This document shows, one piece after another, positions 23,028-34,862 of a stretch of DNA of 64,000 bases. This stretch comes from Aspidiotus rigidus (Eukaryota; Arthropoda; Insecta; Hemiptera; Diaspididae). How positions within the stretch are numbered: the stretch's first letter is position 1; each line of letters opens with the position of its first letter. The stretch lies in contig JAVHKY010000023.1 in assembly GCA_035079385.1 (NCBI GenBank), positions 2,542,001 to 2,606,000 on the forward strand, read 5' to 3'. The translations under genes and the position numbers were made by a program. The notes beneath the pieces are model-generated. The model was not told the DNA's origin. It saw only the letters and a list, made by a program, of their open reading frames with translations, and ran no database searches.

Positions 23028-25819
23028 CCCTGCTGACAAAATCGGCTATTATTCTGCGGTCGAGTCTGCAGCAGAATACAACTACAGCAGAATGAGACTA
23101 ACGTGTCTGCGGCGTACACAGCAGAAAACTTCGCGTGAGCTTTCAGCAGCATTCTGCAGCATACAAAAATAAACGTGTGTAAGCCGCGTCCTGCTGTAGA
23201 CTACTTCTCTGAAGAGGAAGCGGCAGATCACCGCAGAATCAGTTTAACCTAAAAAGCTGCGCACTGCCGCAGACTCCTAATTATTTTTCTATTCTGCGTT
23301 CAGCTGCAGACTTATTCTTATTCAAAAAAGCGGCAGACCACTGCAGACTTATTTTCACCTAAAATGCTACGCACTGCCGCAGACTCCTTTTTTCCCAAAC
23401 CGCGTTCAGCTGCAGACAAATTCTTATGCAGACTTTCGTACATTCTGCGGCAAACTTCTGCAGATTTCTTCCAAAATATCTTCTGTGACGTTCTGCTACA
23501 AATTTTACCGAGTACTTACCTACGTTACTTGGCACAAATGAATAATAATAAGGTATTGATATGGTAGCAGGCATAGAAATGATAATTTCTGTTAATACTT
23601 GATGAAATTAAAGCTATGAAGACGTATACAAAGCATAATAATGATATAATCATTTAAAAAGAACATGACTTAGACCTTAAAGTAAATTTAAATACAACTT
23701 TGAGTTTTTCAAAAAAAAAAAAAAAAAAAGGAGTTATTACTCTACTGATGACTTGAATTAAATGTTACAGTGTTAAAATTATTCAGTCAATGATTGTAAG
23801 TGCAATATCTGTGTTTCTGAGGATCTTGCTGTTGAATCGAACTTGTTCTAGATAGGCCTACGTTCCGTACCTATCCGTAGAGTACCGCGCGGTAGTTGGT
23901 TCAATCCAATCCACTGTTTCATCCTGGCATTTATCTAGGGCTACGATAATATCACTTTTGTTAGTTGGGTCACCATCAGCAAGGATATAAAAAAATCCTT
24001 CAATCATAAAGTAAATTAAGTATTAGAGAAAAAAAAACCTCAAAACCTATACATAAATCGCAGGATGAAAAATTATAGTTTTCTAAATAAACACCGGTAC
24101 GTACCTTCCTATCTATAAATTCTAATTCGAACGAGTTTGGCACATTTCTCAATAAACTTTATTGAAGAAATCTGTCGTTTTGTTTTCAAATGTTGCGTAG
24201 GTACCGGTACTAATTTTGAAAAACTTTGCATCTCACTCAACAAATCTATGTATCATGATACTCACGTATGTGAATGCTACTTGTATTTTAATATAGTTAC
24301 TTACTCGATCAAGAATGAAATAAGTAGATACCAAGGCACATAAAACGCATCCAGGTTACCGCCACCCATAAACATTGGTATTTGTAGCGTGATTTTGGTC
24401 GAAAATCTCAACGTAAAGTTTGATTTAAAAAAAAGAATCGTTTCTAGACATCATCGGGATTCCATCTGTAAAATTATATTTATATTGTATTTTAGTCGCA
24501 TCCTACTTTCTAACAGATAATATCGATATCATTTGTACAATTCTCAATAAAATTACGGCCCCGGTCCTTCATTCGAAAATTTTCTGTTTCATAACTATTA
24601 TAAAGAGATGATATCGTAAATGTAGCTAATTGTAGGTACATCTATTCATCATGAAATACGTAATTTTATTTAACATGTATTAATTTATTGTGAGGATAAT
24701 GTATATTATGCACCGTTGGTACTTACTTTTCATCAACTTCGTTTTGTTGTCCAAATTCTTCTTAATTCCGCATTACAGAAATTAAATCGATGGTCTAACA
24801 ATATAAAATACACTTCTTACGCGCGAATTGTAAAGATAAGTATGTTGGAGGACCAATGGTTTTTGAAAGAATAAAAACACACGATGGGCGAGGACGCCAC
24901 TCTATTTTCAACTGATTCGTACAACATTAATACTTCGATACATTTTAGTTCTTCTTCTATTTCTTATATGAGAGAAAAGCAAAAAATGCTGTAACGTATA
25001 AAACAGGTACAGAATAGTGTCTACCCTAGCCCGTGTCCATTATTCGGACCGTGGACCATATTATTTCGTAGATGAACGACGAGACGTGTTCATATAAATA
25101 CCTAGTTGGCTCATATTTTTTGCTGTGTCCTCTTATTGTTTAACACCCTCGCTGGTGCGACCAGATCATTTTATAATGTTCCTTATAGGAAAGGCTACAC
25201 GAATATCAGAGAGTGAAAGTAACAGTATGCATTTGAACACGTTGTTCGTCGTAAAGTAACTTACCGGTATATTTTAGTTTTCGAACAATGTATGATAACG
25301 TGGCGTACAGTGAAATTCGACTTAGGTATATCGTCAACAACCTGAATTCCCTGCGCCATTATTTGAAATATCAATACCCAATCAACGACTATAATGGAGG
25401 TCATGTGATTCCAACGGAAGAAAACAACCTCTGCTGCACGTATCTGCCGCAGATTTTCCAATTTTGAGCCCTTTAATATTCTGCTGTTGAACGCTGCAGA
25501 AATAGAGAGCAGACAACAACATTTTCTGCTTGATTGGTCTACCGCAGAATTATAGTAAGATGGTCTGCTGCTATCTGCGGTGGAAACAGTACCCGCCGCT
25601 GAAAGTTGTTCATACATCTGCAGCTGATCACCGCAGGGTTACATTCTGCTCTTAACTGCAGCAGAGTAAAATCATATCTTTGCGCTGCATAATGCAGCGT
25701 ACATTTTTTCTCTGCTATCGATGCCGCAGAAATATAAACCCTAAGCTGTTATTTTCTGCGGCAGATCGACTAGTAAGCAGCATTCTGCCGCAGAAATGAG
25801 ATCAATTTTGTCAGCAGGG
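23028..25819. mobile_element. 2.8-kb unclassified TIR element with CTGC/GCAG palindromes
   Basis: The insertion splits PLE copy 2 between GTGCCATG and TGGACATG. It has perfect 15-bp inverted ends, CCCTGCTGACAAAAT and its complement. About 500 bp at the left and 400 bp at the right are crowded with short palindromes such as CTGCGGCAG, CTGCCGCAG, CTGCAGC and TCTGCGG, more than 20 at the left alone. Two of these blocks recur in tandem 110 bp apart (23220 and 23330). The middle (about 23.6-25.4 kb) is AT-rich and has no open frame of note, so the element is non-autonomous. The target duplication is at most TG. I do not recognise the family. Dense subterminal motifs are typical transposase-binding arrays. 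Confidence 0.8.
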
Positions 25820-26115
25820 TGGACATGATTTAAGAATGACTGGCCCGGGGGAAAGAGGTCAGCCTCAAATGTCGACATGAAGACTTCCGAAACATGGGAG
25901 CCCAACGGGGATCCACTGGGGATGCCCACTTCCTCCGGGAATTCGAAATATTTATCATTAAATTTACAAAAATTAGGGGACCAGCAGACGTTGAGTAAAT
26001 CGAAGAACTCCTGTAACTCTTCATGAGGAGTATTAAATTTAACAAGAAGGTCGCTCAAATATTGGACAGACCCTGCCCATACTTTCATCCAATCAATGAA
26101 ATTTTCCCCACTCAC
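25820..26115 (-). pseudogene. PLE copy 2 reverse transcriptase fragment
   Basis: Open frame containing EELQEFFDLLNVCWSPNFC, KYFEFPEEVGIPSGSPLGS and EVFMSTFEADLFPPGQSFLN, the PLE palm region before the YVDD box. Copy 1 has the matching region but with the 46-bp duplication. The frame runs straight into the inserted element at 25819. It is truncated upstream at about 26112. Confidence 0.85.
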
Positions 26116-26844
26116 AAGTCTCTTTTTTCATATTCTTTGTCCATCGGTAAAATTTTTCGGAGCTCATTCAACTGATGATGCAGCTCTTTGGCTGCGAAAC
26201 CGGTCTTAGAAAATAAAATTTACGTGCTGTGTAAAGTTTTTCATTTTCCTTCTCTTTTTCGGAGTGCTCGCCAAAAAAATATCATTTTTTCCCTCTTACC
26301 GAGTATAGAAAGTGGGCATGTGCTCGAGCTGACAAGGAAACGCGTGAACAGATTCATCGTTACGCTTCTCAAGCTAGCGCCAGAAGGTACGTTTGAGACC
26401 GCAGTGACCCGCCGTTAATGAATGGTTTTTTTGGCCCGGTGAGTTGAACGTACTCTTGATTCTACAAAGCTGCTTCTACGTCCTCTTCGAACTTCTTCCT
26501 CTATGGTGTAAGAGGTTGAAGACAAAGAGAGTGACCTCTTATTCAGCGGATCAGTGTAATGAATTGGCAAGAGAAGAAAGGCACACCCATGCTTCAATAT
26601 TTTTCTAGGTTTTGCGTAGGGTAATTGTTTTGCAACTACATTGAGCGAGTCAAGTTTTGGGTTCAGATGATGGATTTTCAATACTGATATCGACTCTCAT
26701 AGCCTGAAAGAGAGTCGATAAAGAAGCAAATTGATGAGTTGAAACAATGAGGTCTCATTCACGACTCAACTTACCAAGTGCAAGTCCCATTTCGTTTGTA
26801 AAGAAGAAGAATGATGAAAAAGGTCTTTGTCGTGATAGTTTTGA

Positions 26845-26992
26845 CATGTTCCATGTCTTTTCTCTCGCCAGACCCCGATTTTGAAACTCGCGAGTACACC
26901 CCCCCTCCCCCCCCCCCGTCAAGAGAAATCTCTACCCAGTGGGTGATTCAGAAATTCGCGAGTACACCCCGCGTAATAATAATAATCAATAA

Positions 26993-27045
<53 letters not shown>

Positions 27046-28227
27046 AAATAAATAAATAATTAAATAATTAAATAAATAAATAATTAAATAATTAATATAA
27101 TTAATAATTAGAAAATCTCTACCCCGTGGGTGATTCAGAAATTCGCGAGTACACCCGCGTAATAATAATAAATAATTAATTAATTAATTAATTAATTAAA
27201 TATTAAATAAATAAATCATTAATTAAATAAATAAATGAATAAATAATTAAATAATCAATATAATTAATAATTAGTAAATCTGTACCCCTTGGGTGATGCA
27301 GAAATTCGCGAGTACACCCCGCGTAATAATAATAAACAATTAATTAATTAATTAATTAATTATTAAATAATTAAATAAATAAATAAATAAATAAATATTT
27401 AAATAATTAATATAATTAAATAATTAAATAAATAAAAAATTAAATAATTAATATAATTAATAATTAGAAAATCTCTACCCCTTGGATGATTTGACATGTT
27501 CCATGTCTTTTCTCTCGCCAGACCCCGATTTTGAAACTCGCGAGTACACCCCGCGTAATAATAATAATCAATAATAAATAAATAAATAAATAAATAATTA
27601 AATAATTAAATAAATAAATAATTAAATAATTATATAAATAAATAATTAAATAAATAAATAATTAAATAATTAAATAATTGAATAATTAAATAAATAAATA
27701 ATTAAATAATTAAATAAATAAATAATTAAATAATTAAATAAATAAATATTTAAATATTTAATATAATTAAATAATTAAATAATTAAATAAATAAATAATT
27801 AAATAATTAATATAATTGATAATTAGAAAATTTCCTAAGTCCCTCTTCGTATCATATATGGCTAGATAGTCGAAATTGTTCCAAGTCCCCTAGACTTGAA
27901 TTGTCTCATACCATTCCAATACAATAGCGAGACAGGGGGCGAACGAGCGGAGCGAGTTCGCGCTACCTCATATTTCTCAAAGAAGACTTGAATTTTCTCA
28001 AACCATTCCAATACAACAGCGAGATCGCTCGTTCGCCCCACCGAAAGTTGATATCTCAAAATATAGAACACCCACAATTACCTCAAAATATTTCTCATAC
28101 AAGACTTATACGACGCCAAGATAGGTAAAGGGGTAAACGAATAATATCTCACGAACACTTGACCTAGTAGAAGCCTAGACTGAAATATTTCATGATGACT
28201 GATAAAATATAAAAGACATGGAACATG
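26845..28227. mobile_element. AAAT-rich TIR element, copy A
   Basis: Begins CATGTTCCATGTCTTTT and ends with its exact 17-bp complement at 28227, inside gypsy-like copy 2. Next to the left end is CTCTCGCCAGACCCCGATTT and CTCGCGAGTACACCC. The interior is a long AAAT/TTAAA microsatellite. The left-end sequence is repeated internally at 27495, suggesting an internal duplication or a second truncated insertion. Copy B is at 46119-47334. Both are followed by ATTTTCATTTATTTGGCTAT and GCCAGAAAATTT, so the true right edge may lie about 32 bp further out. Confidence 0.75.
26985..27825. repeat. (AAAT)n / (TTAAA)n composite microsatellite
   Basis: Long runs of AAAT and AATTAAATAATTAAAT interrupted three times by short unique phrases (GAAATTCGCGAGTACACCC-like). 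It forms the interior of the TIR element and has no coding content. Confidence 0.9.
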
Positions 28228-29242
28228 ATTTTCATTTATTTGGCTATGCCAGAAAATTTAATAACTACAATATGACCAAGTTACAAATTCAATCAAGTTT
28301 AAACAATGCACAATGGGTATATCTTTGCTCAAACTTATGCTAATGGTTAGCGTCACGGACAAGTCTTCTACCAACAGACGCGAATACAACAAAAAACGGG
28401 GTCAAAATGTGCCCCATCAAAGCAAGCATTTCTTAAACATGGAATTTCCAGAATTAGAAAATTAAAGAAAAAATGTTATGGAGGTACAAAATCCGGACTT
28501 TGCTGAGCGGTGAAGGCACCTTCATCGTATTATCGATTCTCACCATGTAGTGTCAAAAATGATCAGAATAAACGCGTTGCTACTGTGCTTCTTTCTGTTC
28601 CAAGTTCATATAATTTAAATTGGTCTATATGTGGTTTTAAAGCACTTGATGATCTCGAAATCATATCATTGTCCTTTTCTTTGTGGTCTACCACAGTTTC
28701 CACGAAGTGTTAGTGATCTCCAACATCTGAGGCTGTTTGTGCTCTTTCTTTCAGTAAGTCGTTCGATCAGTCGATTATCATCCAAAGGAGACGAGTAAGT
28801 CCATGTCACTCTTCCCGATCAAATTTGTATTGGTGTGTAGTCGAATGAGTTATCGAGTGCCATGCTAAGTTTTGCTTCTTTGCTGATCACATCTTCCGTA
28901 CCTCCGTTATGTTCCGTAATTGTTCATCATAGGTCAATTGCTGGAGAACGGCAGTCCAGAAATTTGATAATCCCAGCTAACAGCTTACTTACCGTTTCTG
29001 CTAAAAAGGGTTAACGACCGTCATTGCGTTCGGCTATCCTATTTTTCAAGTGCTGTATTCAAGTACTTCTATTACTGATGTTCAAGATAGGTATGATAGT
29101 ATTAACTAAATCACTTGTAGTCATTTCTTGAAGTCACTATTTGGTTACACTTTTCTCCTCACCAATTTCTTTCCCCCGAGTCATTATTTCACTATTAGTG
29201 TTGACAGGCCTGAAGTTTTTGTACAATTAGGGTCTTAACCAT

Positions 29243-29424
29243 CTAAAACTCTTTTTGGAAGGTATCCTTCGTGGCAATTAGTCCGTCTTCCCCGACATAA
29301 AATTCACACCAACTAACGTAATCTTGCACGATGTCCCAGTTCTGATGACTCTCATTGATGTTGGTTTGTAGTATGAAATATGGAAAAAATTTGTGACATA
29401 ATCGCACCGAACGGAATTCGAGAG
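29243..29424 (-). CDS. Candidate terminal exon, unknown gene
   Basis: On the minus strand an acceptor with a pyrimidine-rich run (CAATTTTCACCTTCAG) opens a frame of 60 codons ending in a stop at 29243. It includes SHQNWDIVQDYVSWCEFYVG and ends TKDTFQKEF. The composition is protein-like and unlike the surrounding low-complexity frames. No polyadenylation signal is obvious just downstream, where the gypsy-like repeat begins. It could belong to the same minus-strand gene as the 30147-30282 candidate, but their phases were not reconciled. Function unknown. Confidence 0.25.
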
Positions 29425-29893
29425 CTGAAGGTGAAAATTGAAACACTATCAAATTTCTTCCGCACATGAAAACCCCGTCAAAAAAAAAAAGACAAATGCC
29501 TACCCTAGGTTGATAATCTATATTTAGTGTCCTATGAATATCGGTGAGTCAGTATTGTACATGCAACGAATTCAAGTTCATTGTTTCGACGCGTTACGTT
29601 TTTAATATGGCTTCTTAAGTAGCATTGAGACCGGCTTACAAACTGTTCGATGGCACTTTAAGTGACATCAATACAGCACTCGCACATATGACGACCTAAA
29701 ATCCTGGCCCGAATTAGCTGGTGTAGACTTAGCGTTGCACGTTTTAGCTATACATTATTTATTCGAAAGTGAACTCGTTCCAATCATCGGGCGCGCATCT
29801 ATCGCGTTGACAATCTAACGAGACGTACTTCCGTCAGATCAATTTTTTTCTCCTATCCTAGGCAAGGCTTTTTTTTTCTTCTTCCTTTCGCAG
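29425..29893. other. No gene recognised
   Basis: Spacer between two exon candidates. A pyrimidine-rich stretch at 29846-29893 forms the acceptor for the next feature. Confidence 0.4.
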
Positions 29894-29989
29894 CGGGTAT
29901 CGTGGTAATGCGTGTGTAACCCTTGGAAATATGTGGAATTACGCTTTCGTTCTCGGAGGACTGGTGTATAATAACTTTATTTCGTCGAG
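29894..29989 (+). CDS. Candidate internal exon, unknown gene
   Basis: Very strong splice signals flank 96 nt: acceptor TTCTTCTTCCTTTCGCAG and donor GAG-GTAAGA. Only one frame is open, reading GYRGNACVTLGNMWNYAFVL and continuing hydrophobic (GGLVYNNFISS), with 1 nt in and 2 nt out. It contains a Met (MWNYAF) that could also be a start. The next plausible plus-strand acceptor (TTCAAGTTCCAG near 30100) gives a stop in that phase, so the partner exon is unknown. It may instead be a non-coding exon. Confidence 0.3.
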
Positions 29990-30146
29990 GTAAGATGTAA
30001 TACTTTCATTCTCGTTGGATTACATCTCTCGCGTCGTTTCTTTATTTTGTGCCTAAAATGAACAACAATGTACAATGATATTTTTGTCTCTTCAAGTTCC
30101 AGCTTTCAATAGAAACGCACTACGACTCAATATCGGTTTGTTGTAC

Positions 30147-30282
30147 TTATCATGTGATAATAAAATAGACTGGTTATATTATTGTAGCTCGGTTTCATTT
30201 GTTGCATTGAAAGATCCAACTCTGCGTGTCCATCCAAGTCCAATTTCCCGTAACGTCTACCGTCGAATTGGCTAAAGTCAAT
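30147..30282 (-). CDS. Candidate exon, unknown gene
   Basis: On the minus strand an excellent acceptor (GTTCTTTTCTTTTCTGCAG) opens a frame starting IDFSQFDGRRYGKLDLDGHA and continuing ELDLSMQQMKPSYNN. The codons show the purine-any-pyrimidine rhythm of real genes. The donor is weak (ATAA-GTACAA). The plus strand of the same DNA is also open for 50 codons, ending EEHFVVLKF, so the strand is not certain; I prefer minus because of the acceptor. Confidence 0.3.
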
Positions 30283-32649
30283 CTGCAGAAAAGAAAAGAA
30301 CGCGTGGAGAAGTGTTTGGAAACAAAGCTAATCGATGAAGAGCACTTTGTTGTGCTAAAATTTTGAATACCCTAGCCCTCGGCGTTTTTATCGTCGTAGC
30401 GTGCGCGGCCGTATTCGTGGTGGCGTCTGGACGCCGCCGTCAGATCGTTACGAGTGTCGCAAAAATTGGGGCTGTATATTGCGTATACGAATATAGGTAC
30501 CTTTTCCTGCGAGTTTTATTCTCCTCTTCATGCATTGCGTGTACACATTCGGTAACGATGAGGTTGTAAGAGTGATATGCAGTCTTACGTATAGTTTACT
30601 GTACATATTGTGCATTCGGGTTTTTATATATAGGCTTGGCGTGTAGAAATCAATTGTTTATTTGAAAACATTTCGAGGGGTTTTTGAGGAGGGTCGTTTA
30701 CGAATATGGTATTTGATTAGATTTTCATGTAACTTTCCGAAGACTGAATCCTGTACAATGAAGTAATCACTTTATTGTTTTACATCTCTTCCTATGTACG
30801 TTAACCTTATTCACGCAATTCGGTTCTATTATTGCTGTTGGGAATTTGACTATTTTATGCTGGTGATAAAACCTATATCTAAATCGCGTTTCTTGAAAAG
30901 AGAATTAGTGGACGAATAGGTTACACACTGAATACGTGCATTTGTTGGTTGGAGGGCGTCTAAAGTCAACAAGTCTCTAGGGTACACTTCTTGGACTAGT
31001 GTTTGTTTTTTCTTGAACTTACAGTTTTGAAATTTAGAATCGAAAATTTTCTAGGGCTCTAACACTTAAAACAAGCGAATTTTGCTGTATGAGCTGAGGG
31101 GCCCTGCCTAATTTTACGTTCACGAAGCGTAGCGGAAACCGAACTTTTGTTCTAAAAAAAGTCCGCCAGGAACCCCTTTTCACTTTCGGTGAAGCTATCA
31201 CGGTCTTGATTTTAATGCAGACTTTGTATCCAGACGTACAAGACTTAATGACCATAGTTTGCCTAGTGAATCATTGGGTTTACTCTGTCTAGGTAGAATC
31301 ATCTCTGAGATCATCCGTCCCCTCAAGCCTCTCAGTTTTTGTTCTGAAACCTTGTATTCAGATGGTCTCAACTCCTATTATAAGCACATGTTCATAATCA
31401 TCATCCATAGTAGAGGACGCAAAAGATTAGGACCTAGATGAAAATGCCTTACACGCTCGCATTTGATGATCACATTAATAAACTCATTCATTAGATCGTA
31501 ACATAACTTTGAAAACGTTGTTCCAGAGTTGTCAAAAATCATTGAATACATGCGATTCCTTTCTTTCTATAAATTAAGAGGCTGTCAGTATTGAAAACTA
31601 TACGTTTCTTTGCCTTCTGACTTCCTCCAAAAAAGACGAATATTGCTTCCAATTCCTCATCGAAAGTGAAAGATGAAAGTAACGGTATTTCAAACTTCGA
31701 AGTGTGAGACCAAGGTCATGGTGTTGATTAATTTTGGGGAATTTATTAATGAATGGCAAGCCTAGTCACATGAAATAGTGCATTTTTTGAATCGGTGAAT
31801 TTCTGTCTAATTGTATAGAGTTGGGCCATGCGAGTTGAAAGTTGAAGTTGATTGATTGTTTAAATTGACCTTAAAAAGTTACTCGTAGAACCCGTATTAA
31901 TTCTCAATAGTTCTTTCAAGTTCCGATTTCTGTAGCACACGGAGGAAAGCGGATCTCTTCGTTCTCATTCCTGGAACAAATTAAAGGAAGCGGTTCTTTT
32001 TGGTTCCGGTTTTCAGTCCTGGCAATTCTGATTACAATTAGCTCCGATTGATTTTTTTTTTTTTTTTTTCATTCACGAATATTTCGGTCTAGAATTTCAT
32101 TGGTCTCGCTGAACGTTGGTATACAAAAAATATATGTATGTGCATCAGGAGGATAAAATTGTGGATTGAAGCAGTTTTGAAGTACGCTCGTTGCCCTAAT
32201 TTCTCTTTGTGATTCAAAATCGCCTTCGATACCTAATTTTTCTACTTAATTTGTATTTCTCAACTCCAATACCCTCCCCACCGTATACGGAAAAAATATC
32301 TTATTAATCGAAAAATTCTTTATGTTCTTGATAGGTGTCGCTCCCAAAATTTCTGTTTTTGAAATACACGGTTTCGAAAAAATTTCAATCTCTGATTACC
32401 CTTCAATTGTCTTAGGAATGTACAAGAAGACCTAGAGAGAGAAAAAGAGCTCAAACTCAAAGTCTTGCTACGTTGAAGGTTTGTACCCCTTTAAAACTGA
32501 AAGCTCTAATTCCTTCCAAATTCCTTCACTCAATTGAATCTATGTTTCCTTTTGAATTATGTTGCATACAAATAATTACAGGCTTATGAGTAAATTGATA
32601 ATAACTGAAAGTATGCAAATTATAGCTATGGTTTACATCGCTATACTTG
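30283..32649. other. No gene recognised; GC-richer patch
   Basis: 30363-30500 is GC-rich and reads as a hydrophobic stretch on the plus strand (LGVFIVVACAAVFVVASG) but has no in-frame ATG and no supported splice sites. The rest is AT-rich with a T run near 32050-32069. Nothing else can be supported. Confidence 0.4.
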
Positions 32650-33380
32650 GATATTGAAGTTGAAAGTCCCTTCAATTGTGTTAGGATTACAGCTCAGAAT
32701 TCATATCTCTTTCCTCTATGGTACTCGACAGTCAAAATCTTGCTTTGCAAAGCTCGAAGTTGGAAATTTTCCTAACCTAACCAACATGGTTCGAAGCTCA
32801 AAATACTCTTTCAAATCCCTTAAATTATGTAAGGATCATAGCTCGGAATTCAAATCTCTTTCCTCCATGCTACTCGACAATGGTGCGATGATCTCTTTGA
32901 CTTATAAAGAAACCCCCTCGCTCCGAAGAAACTGCCGTAAAAACCAGTCAATTCGTTTTTTAATTTTACTGTCATCCATCATTTCTGCCGTAAAAAGTTG
33001 AATTGGCGTACATGCAAAATGACGATCAGCAGAATAAGGTTTCTTCTTGCTCTGTCAGGAGCCTCTTTCTCCAGATCGTTGCAGGTTCCCCACTTCAACT
33101 TTGTTGAGCAGAGATGTCAAAAAAATCATATACCTTTCTTTTCACCCTCCTCCCTCCCCCCACAAAAAAATTGGTTACCAAGAGTTGCTTTTTCAAGAGA
33201 GTAGCGTCACCGCACTATACTGGTACTCGATAGGCAAACACTTACTTTGTTGGGCTTGAAGCTGGCAATTCGCTAGTGTTTCTAATTAGTACATGGTTCA
33301 AAACTCGAAATTTCATCAAAATCCGAGAGGTACAGCTGTAAATTTCTCCTCCTGAACTACATCAACCTATTGTTGTAACT
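32650..33380. repeat. Degenerate ~153-bp tandem repeat
   Basis: AGCTC-GAATTCA-ATCTCTTTCCTC followed by TACTCGACA occurs at about 32688 and 32841, 153 bp apart. A more diverged third unit appears near 33185-33260 (GGTACTCGATAG). The 115-codon plus frame at 32654-33001 lies in this repeat and is not annotated as a gene. Confidence 0.65.
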
Positions 33381-34521
33381 GACGCCGACGTGACGACCGA
33401 AATTTTCCCAAGTTCTTCTCCATCTATGTGTGTATGACTCAAAAATTGAACGTAAAAGTTGAAAAGCTACCAAAATTACAGTCTTGTTATTTCTTCGTCA
33501 GATATTGTCGATTTTGAGGAGAGGGGCCTCAAGACTGCAAAACACATCTCATATAAATGAAGTGCGAATTTTTTAGGTTTTGTTGCCTGTAACTTCGTTC
33601 ATAAATGATTATCGGCAGTAAGAACTTCATCTAAGAAAAAAATTCTTGACGTTTATTTCTTCTTCCTACAGCCTCGGATAAGAAATTTTTCCAAATTTAC
33701 AGCTTGGAGAAAAAAAAAGAAGAAGATGAATTTCTGAAGAATGGTCATATTTTTTAAAAGTTTATCGGCTTGCTCTAAATTAGGTAAAACAGATTTTGTA
33801 GTTTTCTATCGATTTGGTGCGAACGATTCGGCGCGGCCTAATTCGGTGCCAAAAACGTCACAAAAATGAAAATTGAATAGGAATCTTGAGTGGTCGCTGG
33901 TTGAATGGTCACTGGCATTAAGATGGATTCAAAATTTCTCACCTGAATTCCTCATTGCTCTCTTGGTGAGATTATTTTGAGAATTGTAAATGACAGTGAA
34001 CTTTAGTTTTGTCTCATATTTTTCTAAAAATTTGATTCACCAGGCATTGATAGATAGAACCGATTTCCCAAGCTTACCGTCTGGACCGTTAGAAGTCTAC
34101 CACACCTTCCATCTTTCAACTCTCATACCGACTCATTATGTCTTTGCAAGAGGGGGCGGTCTTTTGAGGAGACCTCGAATTCAAACAAACTACACAACAA
34201 CTTGAGTGCCTCCTGATCGGCTCCTTCTACAGCAGCTCAGATTTAGGTAATCACATCATTCTCCTCTCAGAACCTTCAGAGATCCAACCTGAATTGATAT
34301 TTGGACATAGCGCAGCATCATACATCTATCAGCAAAGAATTATGAAACCTGATGTTGAGTTAAAACCTCGCACATCCTTTCGATGCTACACGTTCTTACG
34401 ATACTTCCCTTTTCTTTCGAATATCATAAGAATTGAAGGTCATTGAACTTGCAGGAGCAGGCTAATGAATATTTTTTCCGCGCAAAATTGAGCGGGTACG
34501 GGATTTTCTTTATTTCAGGAA
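33381..34521. other. No gene recognised
   Basis: AT-rich DNA without domain motifs or credible exons. It ends at the hairpin MITE. Confidence 0.45.
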
Positions 34522-34523
34522 TA

Positions 34524-34731
34524 AGGCTTTTCCAGCGTTCCATATTGCATAATTATTTGCCTGATTCTTATCAATACGGTGGGCTCCCTAACATTGATCT
34601 TATGGCAGGTTGACACCGGAATGAAAATTAGTATGCAACCTAGCAATACTCATAAGAATAATGTTAAAAAGCCCACCGTATTGATAAGAATGAGGCGAAT
34701 AAGTATGCAATATGGAACGCTGGAAAAGCCT
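34524..34731. mobile_element. 208-bp hairpin MITE, copy 1
   Basis: Almost entirely an inverted repeat: AGGCTTTTCCAGCGTTCCAT at the left and its complement at the right, with arms of about 65 bp (through TTCTTATCAATACGGTGGGC). It is flanked by TA on both sides (34522-34523 and 34732-34733), as expected for the Tc1/mariner superfamily. The spacer matches, in reverse orientation, that of the 206-bp element at 56216-56421, so the two are relatives. No coding capacity. Confidence 0.85.
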
Positions 34732-34862
34732 TATTAATATCAAAGATGAGGTCACGCAAAAGCGGAAACATTCCCAAAAATTCGCTTATTTCACGTTTTC
34801 TCTTTGAAAAAAAAAATGAAAATCAATATGTGTGAACAATATTGGCACAGAAAATAGTAAGA

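Larger units (their letters stand above)
21990..26115 (-). mobile_element. Penelope-like element, copy 2, 5'-truncated and interrupted
   Basis: A second PLE on the minus strand. Reverse transcriptase sequence runs from about 26115 to 25820. It is broken by a 2.8-kb unrelated insertion (23028-25819) within the WHRYVDD motif region, resumes below 23028, and ends with the GIY-YIG domain and the 3' region. The 5' end stops abruptly near 26112 in the middle of the reverse transcriptase, consistent with the 5' truncation usual for target-primed insertion. It is clearly diverged from copy 1, so the two belong to different subfamilies or are old. Confidence 0.85.
26230..29220 (+). mobile_element. Gypsy-like repeat, copy 2, interrupted
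   Basis: The same repeat family as 880-2660, in two parts (26230-26844 and about 28430-29220) flanking an inserted TIR element. The left part has ACGCTTCTCAAGCTAGCGCC and TCGATAAAGAAGCAAATTGATG. The right part resumes with GGAATTTCCAGAATTAGAAA and carries CTTTGCTGAGCGGTG, as copy 1 does. The reverse-transcriptase-like stretch is again degenerate, with stops and a deletion. A segment of about 200 bp at 28228-28430 after the inner element's end is of unclear ownership. Confidence 0.6.
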
